A stretch of 45,969 bases of DNA from contig JAQBHI010000137.1 in NCBI GenBank assembly GCA_032127875.1, positions 1 through 45,969 of the forward strand. The letters run 5' to 3'. The stretch is from CADEEV01 sp032127875 (GTDB lineage: Bacteria > Acidobacteriota > Vicinamibacteria > Fen-336). Below, piece by piece: positions 1 to 7,692 of the stretch. Within the stretch, counting starts at the first letter, position 1, and each line of letters opens with the position of its first letter. The notes below the pieces were generated by a model. That model was not told the DNA's origin. It saw only the letters and a program-made list of their open reading frames with translations, and ran no database searches. A program made the translations under genes and the position numbers.

Positions 1-1016
1 GAGCGCGACAACCCGGCGTCGATCTCGGGGTTGGGCTCGTTGCTGTTGTTGGTGACGGGCAGGCTCGCGTAGTCGTCGCTGCGGAACGTGACGCCGAGCT
101 GCGCTCGCTTCGAGAGCCGGGCGAAGGCGTAGGCCTCGTGCCCCTGGCGCTTGAAGAACTCGCGGCCGGTCGCGGTGGTGATCGCGGCCCCGCGCGCCTC
201 GTCGAGCCCGACGAGCCGGAACAGATCGTCGCTGTCGGTCATGTCGTGGTACTCGTAGCCGAGCGTGAGCGGCCCGCCCGGGCCAAACGGCCGCGACACA
301 CCCAGGGCGTAGCGCCAATCCTTCGAGCTCCAGCCGTAGGCGGGAACGGCGTAGGCGACAGCGTGGTTGTAGGCGCTTCGATCGCGGATCGTGAACTCCG
401 CGCCGATCGGCAGTGCGAAGCCGTCCACACGGTTGGTGCGGCCCGAGGCACGATTGAGGCTGAAGCGCGGAGCGATCTTCACGCGGGGCTCGATCACGGG
501 CTCCAGCCGGAGGTGCACGCCGCCCTCGGCGTCTCGTTCGAGCGCATACGAGCCGGGCGTGAGCGCTGCGTCCGAGGCCTCTTCGAGGCGCTCGAGGGCT
601 CGATCGATGTCGGCGCTGCGTAAGACGACGCCCGGCGACAGCTCCGCCGTGCGTAGGGCCTGCGCCGCCGCGGCGCCCTCGAGCCCGTACACTGTGATTT
701 CGACGAGCCGGCCCTCGTCGACCGTGAGTGTGAGCGTGCCCGTCACGGGGTCGAAGGCCCCGCCGACGCAGGCGGCCGGGTAGCCTTCATCCTGGTAGCG
801 GATCTCGAGGCTGTGCGCGATCGCGGCGACTTCGCGATAGAGCGGCGCGTCCAGCTTCAGCCGCAGGATGTTGCGAATCTGCTGCGGCGTGAAGGCGGTG
901 GCGCCCGGGGCATCGATGGCCAGGAGGCGGGGCGACTCCGGCTCCGATGCCTGAGCACCAGCGCGGCCCGTCACGAGCAGCAGAGCGAGGGCGGCGACCG
1001 CGCGCAGAGTGGTCAA
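1..1016 (-). CDS. POTRA / Omp85-type outer-membrane protein, C-terminus beyond window
   Basis: I translated this frame by hand. It is open to the left edge, so only about 338 residues are visible. It starts with a signal-peptide-like stretch (LTTLRAVAALALLLVTG...AGAQA). Two POTRA-like segments follow, including 'GTLTLTVDEGRLVEITVYG', and from about residue 170 alternating beta-barrel-like strands rich in Tyr, Arg and Gly. This order fits the Omp85/TamA/ShlB-like family, which inserts or exports outer-membrane or lipid substrates. The substrate cannot be told. The start is a TTG whose last two bases belong to the TGA of the upstream GGDEF gene (TTGA overlap), so the two are probably translationally coupled. 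A different start further in is possible, but the signal peptide supports this one. Confidence 0.66.
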   Translation of the reverse strand, partial: MTTLRAVAALALLLVTGRAGAQASEPESPRLLAIDAPGATAFTPQQIRNILRLKLDAPLYREVAAIAHSLEIRYQDEGYPAACVGGAFDPVTGTLTLTVDEGRLVEITVYGLEGAAAAQALRTAELSPGVVLRSADIDRALERLEEASDAALTPGSYALERDAEGGVHLRLEPVIEPRVKIAPRFSLNRASGRTNRVDGFALPIGAEFTIRDRSAYNHAVAYAVPAYGWSSKDWRYALGVSRPFGPGGPLTLGYEYHDMTDSDDLFRLVGLDEARGAAITTATGREFFKRQGHEAYAFARLSKRAQLGVTFRSDDYASLPVTNNSNEPNPEIDAGLSR

Positions 1017-2191
1017 GGCTGCCGCTTCAGGCCTCGGCTCGGGTTTCCGGGCCGCCGCAGCAAGGCGAGCGGTGAGCCCGGCTCGCCGACCAGGCGCACG
1101 GCCACGTCGTAGAGCGCCTCGCGGCCGCTCGCGTGATCCACCCGCACCACCTCGCCGCGCAAGGCCATGGGCGCGGCACCCGCGGCGCGGACCTCCAGGC
1201 TCACGACGCTGCCCAAGGCAACCGGCTCGTGCAGGCTCATCAGCAGCCCGCTCTTCGAGACGTTCTTCGTGCGCGCCGGCGACGGCGCGGCACCGGGGCC
1301 CAGCGTCGCCGCGTGCTCGGTGGCGATGCGTTCGTGCCGGCGCCGGTCAGGCTGCCCCAGCGTGATGCGGTTCTTGCCCTCGGCCTTGGAGCGGTAGAGC
1401 GCCGCGTCGGCGCGCCGGATCAGGTCCTCGAATGTGCTTGCGTCCTCCGGGAAGGTGGCAACGCCACCCGAGACCGTGACCTTCGGCCCGCTGCGCCGGC
1501 GCCTAAAGTGCTTCTCGATGCATTCACGGATGCGTTCCGCCACGACCCGGGCCCCGAGCTTGGCGGTGTCGGGCAGGATCGCGGCGAACTCCTCGCCGCC
1601 GTAGCGAGCGGCCACGTCCACGTCGCGCAGCGCGTCCTTCAGGAGTGCTGCGCTTTTCATCAGGACCCGGTCGCCTTCGAGATGGCCGCGCGTGTCGTTG
1701 AGCTTCTTGAAGTCGTCGAGGTCGAACATCACCAGCGAGGTCTCGTGGCCGTGGCGCTTGCAGCGGTTCACCTCGCGCTTCAGGGCCTGCAGGAAGAAAG
1801 CGTGGTTGAAGAGGCTCGTCAGGCCGTCGGTCACCGCCGATCGCTCAGTGCGCTCGTAGATCGCAATCTCGATGACCTTGGGATTCTTGAGCTCGCGGTT
1901 CAGGTTCACGAAGTAGTCCAGCAGCGTCACGCGCAGCCCGACGTCCCGCGCCAGGCCCATCTGGAGAGCGTCCCGGTGGGCGCGGATCCGCTTCCAGTGC
2001 TTCCTGGCGGCGGCCTCCGAGAAGCGCAGATGCGTGAGGATGTACAGGATCGAGGAGTACACCGGCCCTTCGCCCTTCAGGCGGTCGAAGCGGGCTAGCA
2101 GCTTCTCCTCGTGGGGCGGATCCGCCTCCAGCAGTTCGAGGAGGGTGTTGCGCAGCGCCAGGGGATCCTGCGAAGTCTGTGTGTCTTTCAA
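1013..2191 (-). CDS. GGDEF-PilZ diguanylate cyclase
   Basis: With the TTG start this is 392 residues: an N-terminal helical region (about 1-110), a GGDEF domain (about 115-278) and a C-terminal PilZ domain (about 281-375). The catalytic signature GGEEF is at 198-202. An RxxD inhibitory site (RDVD, 189-192) lies five residues before it, so both the active site and product inhibition look intact. The PilZ part keeps RxxxR (284-288) and NxSxxG (310-315), the c-di-GMP contacts. It therefore probably both makes and senses c-di-GMP. Start choice is uncertain. TTG at 2191 follows AGAAGG and leaves an AT-rich 82-base divergent gap. An in-frame ATG at 2275 follows a better GGAGG, but it would overlap the start of the divergent gene. 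The 3' end overlaps the POTRA gene by TTGA. Confidence 0.85.
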   Translation of the reverse strand: MKDTQTSQDPLALRNTLLELLEADPPHEEKLLARFDRLKGEGPVYSSILYILTHLRFSEAAARKHWKRIRAHRDALQMGLARDVGLRVTLLDYFVNLNRELKNPKVIEIAIYERTERSAVTDGLTSLFNHAFFLQALKREVNRCKRHGHETSLVMFDLDDFKKLNDTRGHLEGDRVLMKSAALLKDALRDVDVAARYGGEEFAAILPDTAKLGARVVAERIRECIEKHFRRRRSGPKVTVSGGVATFPEDASTFEDLIRRADAALYRSKAEGKNRITLGQPDRRRHERIATEHAATLGPGAAPSPARTKNVSKSGLLMSLHEPVALGSVVSLEVRAAGAAPMALRGEVVRVDHASGREALYDVAVRLVGEPGSPLALLRRPGNPSRGLKRQP

Positions 2192-2273
2192 GGGAACGCC
2201 GCCTTCTTGCGTTGCGAGGGAGCTCGAATGGGAAAACAGAATAAGATAGCGGGCGCCCAACTGTAAAGTCGCC

Positions 2274-2963
2274 ATGCTCTGCCTCCCCACTGCCGCGGTA
2301 CTCCTGCTTCTCGCCGGCGCCGACGTGTGCTTCGAGCAAACTACAGTGGTGGGCTCGGGCGGGCGCACCCAGGGCGCTGGTGTCGCCAGCCGAGTCTGTC
2401 ATTCCGGCGGTCAAAAGATGCGGCTCGAGGCGGCAGGCGAAACGGCCGGGCCGGCGTTCGTCCTGCGCCTCGACCAGGGCCGCGCCTTTCGCCTCGATCT
2501 CGAGCGCAAGCAGGTCGTGCTCGTCGACACGAGCCGGCTGCGCACCCAGGCCAAGACCGACCTCGCGATGGCCGGCGACCTGATGGGGCTCGGAAGCGCG
2601 CGCGCCAAGACGACACCGCTGGCGCGGCCGCACCACGTCGCGGGTTACGTCTGCCGTGGCTATCGGATCAGCGCCGGCTCAACCATCTTCGATTTGTACG
2701 TGTCGGAGGAGATTCCGCTCACGGTCGAGGCCTTCGCCGACTTTCTCGAATGGGCAGGCGCGCGCGACTCGCTGGGCGCCATCCTCGATCAGGTGCGCTC
2801 CCTGCCGGGCTTTCCGCTGGAGACACGCTCGCGCGTCAGCGTGATGGGCGAGACGCAGGAGACGGTCACCACGGTCACGAAGGTAACGATCGGTCCACTG
2901 CCCGAAAGTCTGTTCGAGGCGCCGGCCGGCTGGGAAGTCGTGAAGGAAGAGGCGGAGGAATAG
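2274..2963 (+). CDS. exported protein, DUF4412-like
   Basis: A 229-residue protein with a short hydrophobic N-terminus (MLCLPTAAVLLLLAGADVC) that looks like a signal peptide, though without an obvious basic n-region. The body has beta-strand phrases such as 'AFRLDLERKQVVLVDTSR' and 'VAGYVCRGYRISAG' followed by 'DLYVSEEIPL'. This resembles the DUF4412/LolA-like pattern in which a strand-rich domain contains a 'GYxCxGY' segment. The match is from memory and only moderate. The gene ends one base before the start of the YvlD-like gene, so they form a two-gene unit divergent from the GGDEF gene. Function unknown; a periplasmic binding or assembly role would be speculation. Confidence 0.72.
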   Translation: MLCLPTAAVLLLLAGADVCFEQTTVVGSGGRTQGAGVASRVCHSGGQKMRLEAAGETAGPAFVLRLDQGRAFRLDLERKQVVLVDTSRLRTQAKTDLAMAGDLMGLGSARAKTTPLARPHHVAGYVCRGYRISAGSTIFDLYVSEEIPLTVEAFADFLEWAGARDSLGAILDQVRSLPGFPLETRSRVSVMGETQETVTTVTKVTIGPLPESLFEAPAGWEVVKEEAEE

Positions 2964-2964
2964 C

Positions 2965-3312
2965 ATGAAGCTGCTGCTCGCGATCGTCGGAAATGCGCTG
3001 GCCCTGCTCGCGACCACGGTGGTCCCGGGCATCAGCTTCAGCGGCAGTTGGGTTCAGCTCTTGATCGCCGGCCTGGTCTTCGGCCTGTTCAACCTGATCG
3101 TGCGTCCGATCGCGCTGTTCCTCTCGCTGCCGGCGCTGATCCTGACGCTGGGGCTGTTCTACTTCGTGCTGAACGGGCTGTTGTTGTGGCTGGCCTCGGC
3201 CTTCGTTCCGGGCTACCGCGTCTCCGGCCTGATCGCGGGAATGCTGGGCAGCCTGGTGGTGTCGATCGTGAGCTGGGCCTTCCACGCCCTCACGGGCGGC
3301 GGCAAGGACTAG
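2965..3312 (+). CDS. YvlD-like (phage holin family IV) small membrane protein
   Basis: 115 residues with four hydrophobic segments (about 1-23, 28-52, 55-80, 88-108). The family hallmarks are present: 'FNLIVRPIALFLSLP', 'LTLGLFYFVLNGLLLWLAS', and a Gly-rich last helix. This is the 'phage holin family / DUF360' group typified by Bacillus YvlD; the name is historical and no lytic role is implied. A good ribosome-binding site (GGAGG, within GGCGGAGGAATAGC) precedes the ATG, one base after the stop of the exported DUF4412-like protein. In Bacillus, yvlD sits with yvlB, whose small N-terminal domain resembles the domain repeated in the genes at 5068-8106 here. Confidence 0.85.
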   Translation: MKLLLAIVGNALALLATTVVPGISFSGSWVQLLIAGLVFGLFNLIVRPIALFLSLPALILTLGLFYFVLNGLLLWLASAFVPGYRVSGLIAGMLGSLVVSIVSWAFHALTGGGKD

Positions 3313-3320
3313 TCGCCCGA

Positions 3321-4325
3321 CTAGCCGGTGACTTTCGCGGCGATCGCCTCGGCGATCTCCGTGGTGCCGGAGCTGCCGCCGAGGTCGCGCGTCAGCTTCT
3401 TGCCTTCTCGCAGCACGGCGTGCACCGCGCGGCGCACGCGATCGGCCGCGACCTGTTCGCCGAGGTGATCGAGCATCATCGCGGAAGAGAGGACTACGGC
3501 CATCGGGTTCGCAAGGTTCTTGCCGGCGATGTCGGGCGCCGACCCGTGCACGGCCTCGAACAGCGCGCTGTGCTCGCCGATGTTGGCGCCGGGAGCCATC
3601 CCGAGCCCGCCGATGAAGCCGGCGCACAGGTCCGAGACGATGTCGCCATAGAGGTTTTCGAGCAGCAGCATGTCGAAGCGCGTCGGATCCAGGACGAGCT
3701 GCATGCAACAGTTGTCCACGATGATCTCGTCGTAGGTCACCTCGGGATACTGCTTCGCGACGGTCCGGCAGCAGTCGAGGAACAGCCCGTCGGAGAGCTT
3801 CATGATGTTCGCCTTGTGCACGGCACTGATGCGCTTGCGGCCGTGGCTGCGGGCGTAGTCGAAGGCGAACAGCGCGATGCGCGTGGAGGCCCGTTCGGTG
3901 ATGATCTTGATCGACTCCACGACGCCGGGCACCACCACGTGTTCGAGCCCGCTGTAGAGGTCCTCGGTGTTCTCCCGCACCACCACCAGGTCGACGCCGT
4001 CGTAGCGGCTCTTCACCCCCGGCAGCGTCTGGACCGGGCGCAGGTTGGCGTACAGGTCGAGCTTCTTGCGCAGCTCGACGTTGACCGAGCGGTGGCCGCC
4101 GGCGATGGGCGTTTCGGTCGGGCCTTTGAAGGCGAGTTTGTTTCGGCGCACCGAGTCGAGGGTGCGCGCCGGCAACGGCGTGCCGTGCTCGCCGATGGCC
4201 GAGAGCCCGGCCGGCTCGGTCTCCCACTTGAAATCGATCCCGGTGGCCGAGAGCACGCGCACCGCGGCGGCCATCACTTCGGGACCGATGCCGTCGCCGG
4301 GGATGAGCGTGATGGTGTAGCTCAC
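3321..4325 (-). CDS. icd: NAD-type isocitrate dehydrogenase (isocitrate/isopropylmalate dehydrogenase family)
   Basis: 334 residues, the usual length for the short NAD-dependent isocitrate / homoisocitrate / isopropylmalate dehydrogenases. It begins with the family motif 'TLIPGDGIGPEV'. It carries 'RENTEDLYSGLEH' and 'TERASTRIALFAFDYA', typical of the IDH3/NAD-IDH branch rather than LeuB, and ends with 'AVHGSAPDIAGKNLANP' in the cofactor-binding region. It would oxidatively decarboxylate isocitrate in the TCA cycle. Homoisocitrate or tartrate-type activity cannot be excluded by eye. The GTG start overlaps the stop of the LOG-family gene (GTGA), so the two are coupled. It converges on the YvlD-like gene with only eight bases between the stop codons. 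Confidence 0.86.
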   Translation of the reverse strand: MSYTITLIPGDGIGPEVMAAAVRVLSATGIDFKWETEPAGLSAIGEHGTPLPARTLDSVRRNKLAFKGPTETPIAGGHRSVNVELRKKLDLYANLRPVQTLPGVKSRYDGVDLVVVRENTEDLYSGLEHVVVPGVVESIKIITERASTRIALFAFDYARSHGRKRISAVHKANIMKLSDGLFLDCCRTVAKQYPEVTYDEIIVDNCCMQLVLDPTRFDMLLLENLYGDIVSDLCAGFIGGLGMAPGANIGEHSALFEAVHGSAPDIAGKNLANPMAVVLSSAMMLDHLGEQVAADRVRRAVHAVLREGKKLTRDLGGSSGTTEIAEAIAAKVTG

Positions 4326-4978
4326 GAGATCGCCTTCGCCTCAAGGATCGCGAGGACGTCCGGCGGCGTCTTCGCCCGTATCAGGATCTCCATGTCTTCG
4401 GGGCGAGCCTTGCCGCGTCCCACGACGGTGTTGCGGAGCCAGTCGAGCAGGCCGTCCCAGTAGTCGTCCTCGCCGGCGAGAATCACGGGGAACGGCCGAA
4501 TCTTGGTGGTCTGGATCAGGGTCACCGCCTCGAACAGCTCGTCGAGCGTGCCAAACCCGCCGGGCATGATCACGAAGGCTTTGCAGTACTTCACGAACAT
4601 CACCTTGCGCACGAAGAAGTAGCGGAACGTCACGGTCTTGGTGAGGTGGGGGTTCGGGCGCGGCTCGTAGGGAAGCTCGATGGCGAGTCCGACCGATGCG
4701 CCTCCGGCTTCGATCGCTCCCTTGTTGGCCGCCTCCATGGCGCCGGGGCCGCCACCGGTAATAACCGTGTAGCCAGCCCCCGCGAGGGCTCCGCCCATGG
4801 CCTCGGCCCGGGCAAAGTCCGGGGTGCCCGGCTGGCTGCTGGCCGAGCCGAAGATCCCGACACCCCGCGTGATCTGGGCCAGCGTCTCGAAGCCCTCGAC
4901 GAACTCCCCCATGATGCGGAAGATCCGCCAGGAATCCCTGACGGTGAGCTCGAACATGGGGTCGCGAGTAGAGTCCAA
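4322..4978 (-). CDS. LOG-family (TIGR00730-type) Rossmann-fold protein
   Basis: 218 residues from the chosen TTG start. It shows the LOG/lysine-decarboxylase-like signature: 'GGGPGAMEAANKGA' for the nucleotide-phosphate loop and 'PGGFGTLDELFEA' for the catalytic PGGxGTxxE motif. Family members hydrolyse nucleoside 5'-monophosphates (cytokinin-activating type in characterised cases) or act as nucleotide-processing enzymes. The TTG at 4978 has an AAGGAG six bases upstream; longer frames reaching 5104 lack such support and run into the divergent lipoprotein gene. The stop overlaps the isocitrate dehydrogenase start (GTGA). Confidence 0.84.
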   Translation of the reverse strand: MDSTRDPMFELTVRDSWRIFRIMGEFVEGFETLAQITRGVGIFGSASSQPGTPDFARAEAMGGALAGAGYTVITGGGPGAMEAANKGAIEAGGASVGLAIELPYEPRPNPHLTKTVTFRYFFVRKVMFVKYCKAFVIMPGGFGTLDELFEAVTLIQTTKIRPFPVILAGEDDYWDGLLDWLRNTVVGRGKARPEDMEILIRAKTPPDVLAILEAKAIS

Positions 4979-5005
4979 ACCTATCTCCTTCAACGAATTC
5001 GGAGA

Positions 5006-5034
5006 ATGATACCTTGCAAACGGACGGCGCGGAA
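5006..5034 (-). promoter_or_regulatory. putative sigma70-type promoter for the LOG-icd pair
   Basis: On the minus strand TTCCGC (5034-5029) and TATCAT (5011-5006) are separated by exactly 17 bases. Transcription would start near 5000, giving a leader of about 20 bases that contains the AAGGAG ribosome-binding site for the TTG at 4978. The -10 is a good match and the -35 only moderate. Read by eye. Confidence 0.4.
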
Positions 5035-5067
5035 CCCCAGGGCACCCTCGCGCGTTAAGGGGTAGGC

Positions 5068-5451
5068 ATGCACGCATTGGTCCGGGCGGTTGGGGTCTCG
5101 ACACTGGCGCTCGCGCTGGGTGGCTGCCTGGTAAGCGTCAAGACCGTCGACGACGGGGCGCCGCATTTCGCCCGAGCCCGGGCTGAGGCGGCCAGGGTTC
5201 AGGGCCAGGCGGGGCAACCGGGCCATGTCAACGTGCTGGTCTACGACCCGTCGGACCACGAGCTGGTCAGCGTGAGTGCCCCGCTGTGGCTGGTGCGCAA
5301 GGTCGGCAACAGGGCGCTTGGCAACGCCGGGGACGACGAGACCTTCGCCCGCCGCTGCCTGCTCCCCGAGAACCTCGCGAAGGCGGGGCGCGGGGTCCTG
5401 CTCGAGGTCGACGAGGAGGACGGCGATCAGGTCCTGATCTGGCTCCGGTAG
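5068..5451 (+). CDS. lipoprotein with YvlB/LiaX-like (SHOCT-like) C-terminal domain
   Basis: 127 residues. A type II signal peptide ends in the lipobox LGGC (Cys about residue 20), so this is a lipoprotein. After a short linker, residues about 50-127 form a strand-helix-strand domain. It starts 'HVNVLVYDPSDHELVSVSAP', contains 'PLWLVRKVGN' and ends 'LLEVDEEDGDQVLIWLR'. The same layout closes the proteins at 6836 and 7693 (see findings) and resembles the small N-terminal domain of YvlB/LiaX proteins. The stop lies three bases before the sigma-factor start, so this is probably the first gene of the sigma/anti-sigma operon. AAGGGG precedes the ATG. Function is inferred only from context: an envelope component or sensor. 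Confidence 0.78.
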   Translation: MHALVRAVGVSTLALALGGCLVSVKTVDDGAPHFARARAEAARVQGQAGQPGHVNVLVYDPSDHELVSVSAPLWLVRKVGNRALGNAGDDETFARRCLLPENLAKAGRGVLLEVDEEDGDQVLIWLR

Positions 5452-5454
5452 TGA

Positions 5455-5471
5455 TTGGAATCATGGTCCAA
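5455..5471. repeat. short inverted repeat at the sigma-factor start
   Basis: TTGGA (5455-5459) and TCCAA (5467-5471) are perfect inverted arms separated by seven bases. The left arm covers the TTG used as the start of the sigma gene. If translation really starts at GTG 5479, the repeat would lie in the short gap between lipoprotein and sigma gene and could be an operator or a translational hairpin. Arms this short can occur by chance. Confidence 0.3.
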
Positions 5472-6039
5472 TGCCGGCGTGGAGGCGTCCGACCGGGAGC
5501 TGATGGGGCGGCTCGCCCGCGGCGATCGGGACGCGCTGGCGCCGCTCATGGAGCGCCACTCGCGGCGCGTACACCGCATTGCGCTCGCCTACCTCCGGAA
5601 CGTCGATGACGCGCTCGACGTCGTCCAGGATACCTTCGTGAAGGCCTTCGAACACGCCGCGCGCTGGAACGCCGACTCCGAGGTCGCGCCCTGGCTGGCG
5701 AGGATCGCCGTGAACCAGTCGATCGATCGCTATCGGCGGGAGAAGCGTCGGCGCGCGAGCTTCGAGCCGCTGGCCGAGGGCGATCATCACGAGTCGCTCT
5801 CGAGCCAGCTGCCCTCGCCCGAGGCGCGCGCCTCGGGATCCGAGACGAGCCTGCGCATTGCGGCGGCGCTGCGCAGCTTGCCCGAGCGCCAGCGCGCCGT
5901 GTTCGTGCTGCGCCACTACGAGGAGCTCAGTCTCGAGGAGATCGCCGGGATCCTCGAGATGCGGCTCGGCACCGTGAAGAGCAGCCTGCACCGCGCCATC
6001 CACGAGATGCGGCGCAGGCTTCAGGGGCTGCGCGCATGA
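5455..6039 (+). CDS. ECF-family RNA polymerase sigma factor
   Basis: 194 residues. Sigma region 2 is at about 15-85 (with 'DALDVVQDTFVKAFEH' and 'WLARIAVNQSIDRYRREKRR'). Region 4 is at about 130-190 ('LRSLPERQRAVFVLRHYEEL', then the helix-turn-helix 'SLEEIAGILEMRLGTVKSS'). Regions 1 and 3 are missing, as expected for an extracytoplasmic-function sigma factor. The TTG at 5455 gives the longest frame; GTG at 5479 is an alternative and neither has a good ribosome-binding site. The next gene, a zinc-finger anti-sigma factor, starts within its stop (ATGA), the classic arrangement for a sigma/anti-sigma pair. Likely targets are its own operon and the small exported proteins downstream. Confidence 0.93.
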   Translation: MESWSNAGVEASDRELMGRLARGDRDALAPLMERHSRRVHRIALAYLRNVDDALDVVQDTFVKAFEHAARWNADSEVAPWLARIAVNQSIDRYRREKRRRASFEPLAEGDHHESLSSQLPSPEARASGSETSLRIAAALRSLPERQRAVFVLRHYEELSLEEIAGILEMRLGTVKSSLHRAIHEMRRRLQGLRA

Positions 6040-6839
6040 GCCTCCGGAGCTTGCTCCACGAACGCTGGCGGACGCGCGTCAGCCTGCTGGCGGCGGGTTG
6101 TCTCGAAGGCGGCGAACAGCAAGCGACGCTGCTGCATCTCGACGCCTGCGGCGAGTGCCGTCGTGAACACGAGGCAGCGCTCGCCATGCTCGAGACACTC
6201 GCGGCGGATCCGGCACGAGACGCCGAGCTGCCGGTGCCGGTCGAATTTCTCGTGACCCGTGTCGAGGCGCGCGTTGCGGCTCTCACGCGGTCGCGGGGAT
6301 TCCGCTGGGCGAGACTGGCCTACAGTCTCGCCGTGGCCGCGGCGCTGTTCGTGGTGTTGCCCTGGATCCTGCCACCGCTGGTCCCCCCTGTCGTGGACCG
6401 CGTCGTGAAACGGACTGTCGAGCCGGTGGCGCCCATCGCGGTCGAGCCGGTCGCGATGGACGACGCCGCGCTGCGGCGCGTCGAGCGAACGGTGGCCCGC
6501 GAGCAGGCTGTGCGCTACCTGAGCGAGGCGCAGGACGTGCTGATGACGGTCGCCTCAACCCCTCGCTCCTGCCTGCTCGAGGACCGCCACCTGGATCTGA
6601 GCGAGGAATCACGTCGTAGCCGTGAGCTGGTGTCCCGGCGCGCACTGCTGGTGGCGCTCGACGACGACTCCGTCGCGAGCGCGCGGCTCGTGATCGACGA
6701 CGTCGACCACGTGCTACGCGAGGTGGCGAGGCTCGATCCGTGCGCCAATCCCGAGGCGGTGGCGCGCGTTCAGCAGCAGATGGAGCAGGACCGGCTCCTG
6801 ATGAAGATCCGTCTGATGTCGCGGGAGCTGGTGGGATGA
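6036..6839 (+). CDS. membrane anti-sigma factor with zinc-finger (ZAS) domain
   Basis: 267 residues. The N-terminal part holds the anti-sigma zinc-binding pattern HxxxCxxC (H34, C38, C41). One transmembrane helix follows at about 93-113, and then a periplasmic region of about 150 residues that is largely helical and charged. This is the layout of membrane-anchored anti-sigma factors released by regulated proteolysis. The ATG overlaps the sigma stop (ATGA), and its own stop overlaps the start of the HEAT-repeat gene (ATGA). So lipoprotein, sigma, anti-sigma and HEAT protein form one coupled transcript. The long periplasmic part could contact the co-encoded exported proteins; that is inference. 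Confidence 0.88.
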   Translation: MSLRSLLHERWRTRVSLLAAGCLEGGEQQATLLHLDACGECRREHEAALAMLETLAADPARDAELPVPVEFLVTRVEARVAALTRSRGFRWARLAYSLAVAAALFVVLPWILPPLVPPVVDRVVKRTVEPVAPIAVEPVAMDDAALRRVERTVAREQAVRYLSEAQDVLMTVASTPRSCLLEDRHLDLSEESRRSRELVSRRALLVALDDDSVASARLVIDDVDHVLREVARLDPCANPEAVARVQQQMEQDRLLMKIRLMSRELVG

Positions 6840-7684
6840 AGCGTTGCGTTTCCGTACTGCTGGCAGCGCTCGTGTTCGCGCTGCCGAACCTCGCCCAGGA
6901 CAGCGAGTCGCTCAGAAACGCCAAGGCCCTGGTCTTCGACCGCAAGTACGCCGCGGCCCGCCAGGCGTGGCAGCAGCTCCTCGCGGCCAACGGGCCAGAG
7001 GTCGAGACGGCGGCCTACTGGGTCGCGCGCTGCAGCGAGAACCTGAAAGAGGACGCACGCGCCTTCAAGGAATACGGCGACTACCTGGCCAGGAAGCCCG
7101 CGGATCGGGCGCTCGTCGAGGAAGCCCGTACCAGCCGGGTGGGTCTCGCCACGCGGCTGTATCGCTCCGGCCAGACGCAGCAGCTCCCGGTCTTGAAGGA
7201 GGCCCTTGCCGATCCGAGCAAGACGGTGCGCTACTACGCAGCCTTCCAGCTCGGCGGCCTGGGCGGGGAACCGGCTAGGTCCGCGGTGCCGCTCCTGAAG
7301 CGAATCCTGGCCGAGGAGAAGGACCCCGACCTGGTCGACCGTGCGAAGCTGATCCTGCTTCGCGTCGACCCCCAGGCGCTGGCCGCCGTCTCGTCGCCGA
7401 AGCCGGCTCCAGCGCCGCGCCCAGCGCCAGCCGCCAGCCACGGGACATGGCTGAAGGTTCGCGTCTTCGAAGCCGGCACCGCGGCGCCCAAGGTTTCGGT
7501 CAACGTGCCCGTGGCGCTGGCCGAGATCGTCTTCAAGAGCCTGCCGGACGACGCGAAGAAGGACCTGAAGCTCAGGGGCTACGACGCCGAGAATTTCTGG
7601 GAGCGCCTCAGGAAGCTGCCGAAGATGGAGATCCTGACGATCGAAGGCGAGGACGGCGAGAAGGTTCAGATCTGGATCGAGTAG
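6836..7684 (+). CDS. exported TPR/HEAT-repeat protein with SHOCT-like C-terminal domain
   Basis: 282 residues from the ATG at 6836, which overlaps the anti-sigma stop; longer frames upstream lie inside the anti-sigma gene. A signal peptide (MKRCVSVLLAALVFALPNLAQ) is followed by a TPR-like helical pair (about 25-90), a HEAT-like segment 'VLKEALADPSKTVRYYAAFQ' (about 125-185) and a Pro/Ala linker ('PKPAPAPRPAPAAS'). The last 80 residues begin 'GTWLKVRVFEAG' and end 'EGEDGEKVQIWIE', the domain shared with the proteins at 5068 and 7693. Repeat modules suggest protein-protein contacts in the periplasm. No enzyme motif is seen. Confidence 0.83.
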   Translation: MKRCVSVLLAALVFALPNLAQDSESLRNAKALVFDRKYAAARQAWQQLLAANGPEVETAAYWVARCSENLKEDARAFKEYGDYLARKPADRALVEEARTSRVGLATRLYRSGQTQQLPVLKEALADPSKTVRYYAAFQLGGLGGEPARSAVPLLKRILAEEKDPDLVDRAKLILLRVDPQALAAVSSPKPAPAPRPAPAASHGTWLKVRVFEAGTAAPKVSVNVPVALAEIVFKSLPDDAKKDLKLRGYDAENFWERLRKLPKMEILTIEGEDGEKVQIWIE

Positions 7685-7692
7685 GAGGCGTG

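Noticed and set aside
2243..2267. Promoter for the GGDEF gene (TTTACA / TATCTT on the minus strand)
   Set aside because: The spacing is only about 13 bases, too short for a sigma70 promoter; the region is AT-rich but I could not define a site.
2965..3312. 'Phage holin' as evidence for a prophage
   Set aside because: This family name is historical; YvlD-like proteins are chromosomal, and no phage structural, integrase or attachment sequences are nearby.
2875..4344. 489-codon minus-strand frame over isocitrate dehydrogenase
   Set aside because: Shadow of icd in another frame; low-complexity Arg/His/Gln/Glu composition and no start or motif support.
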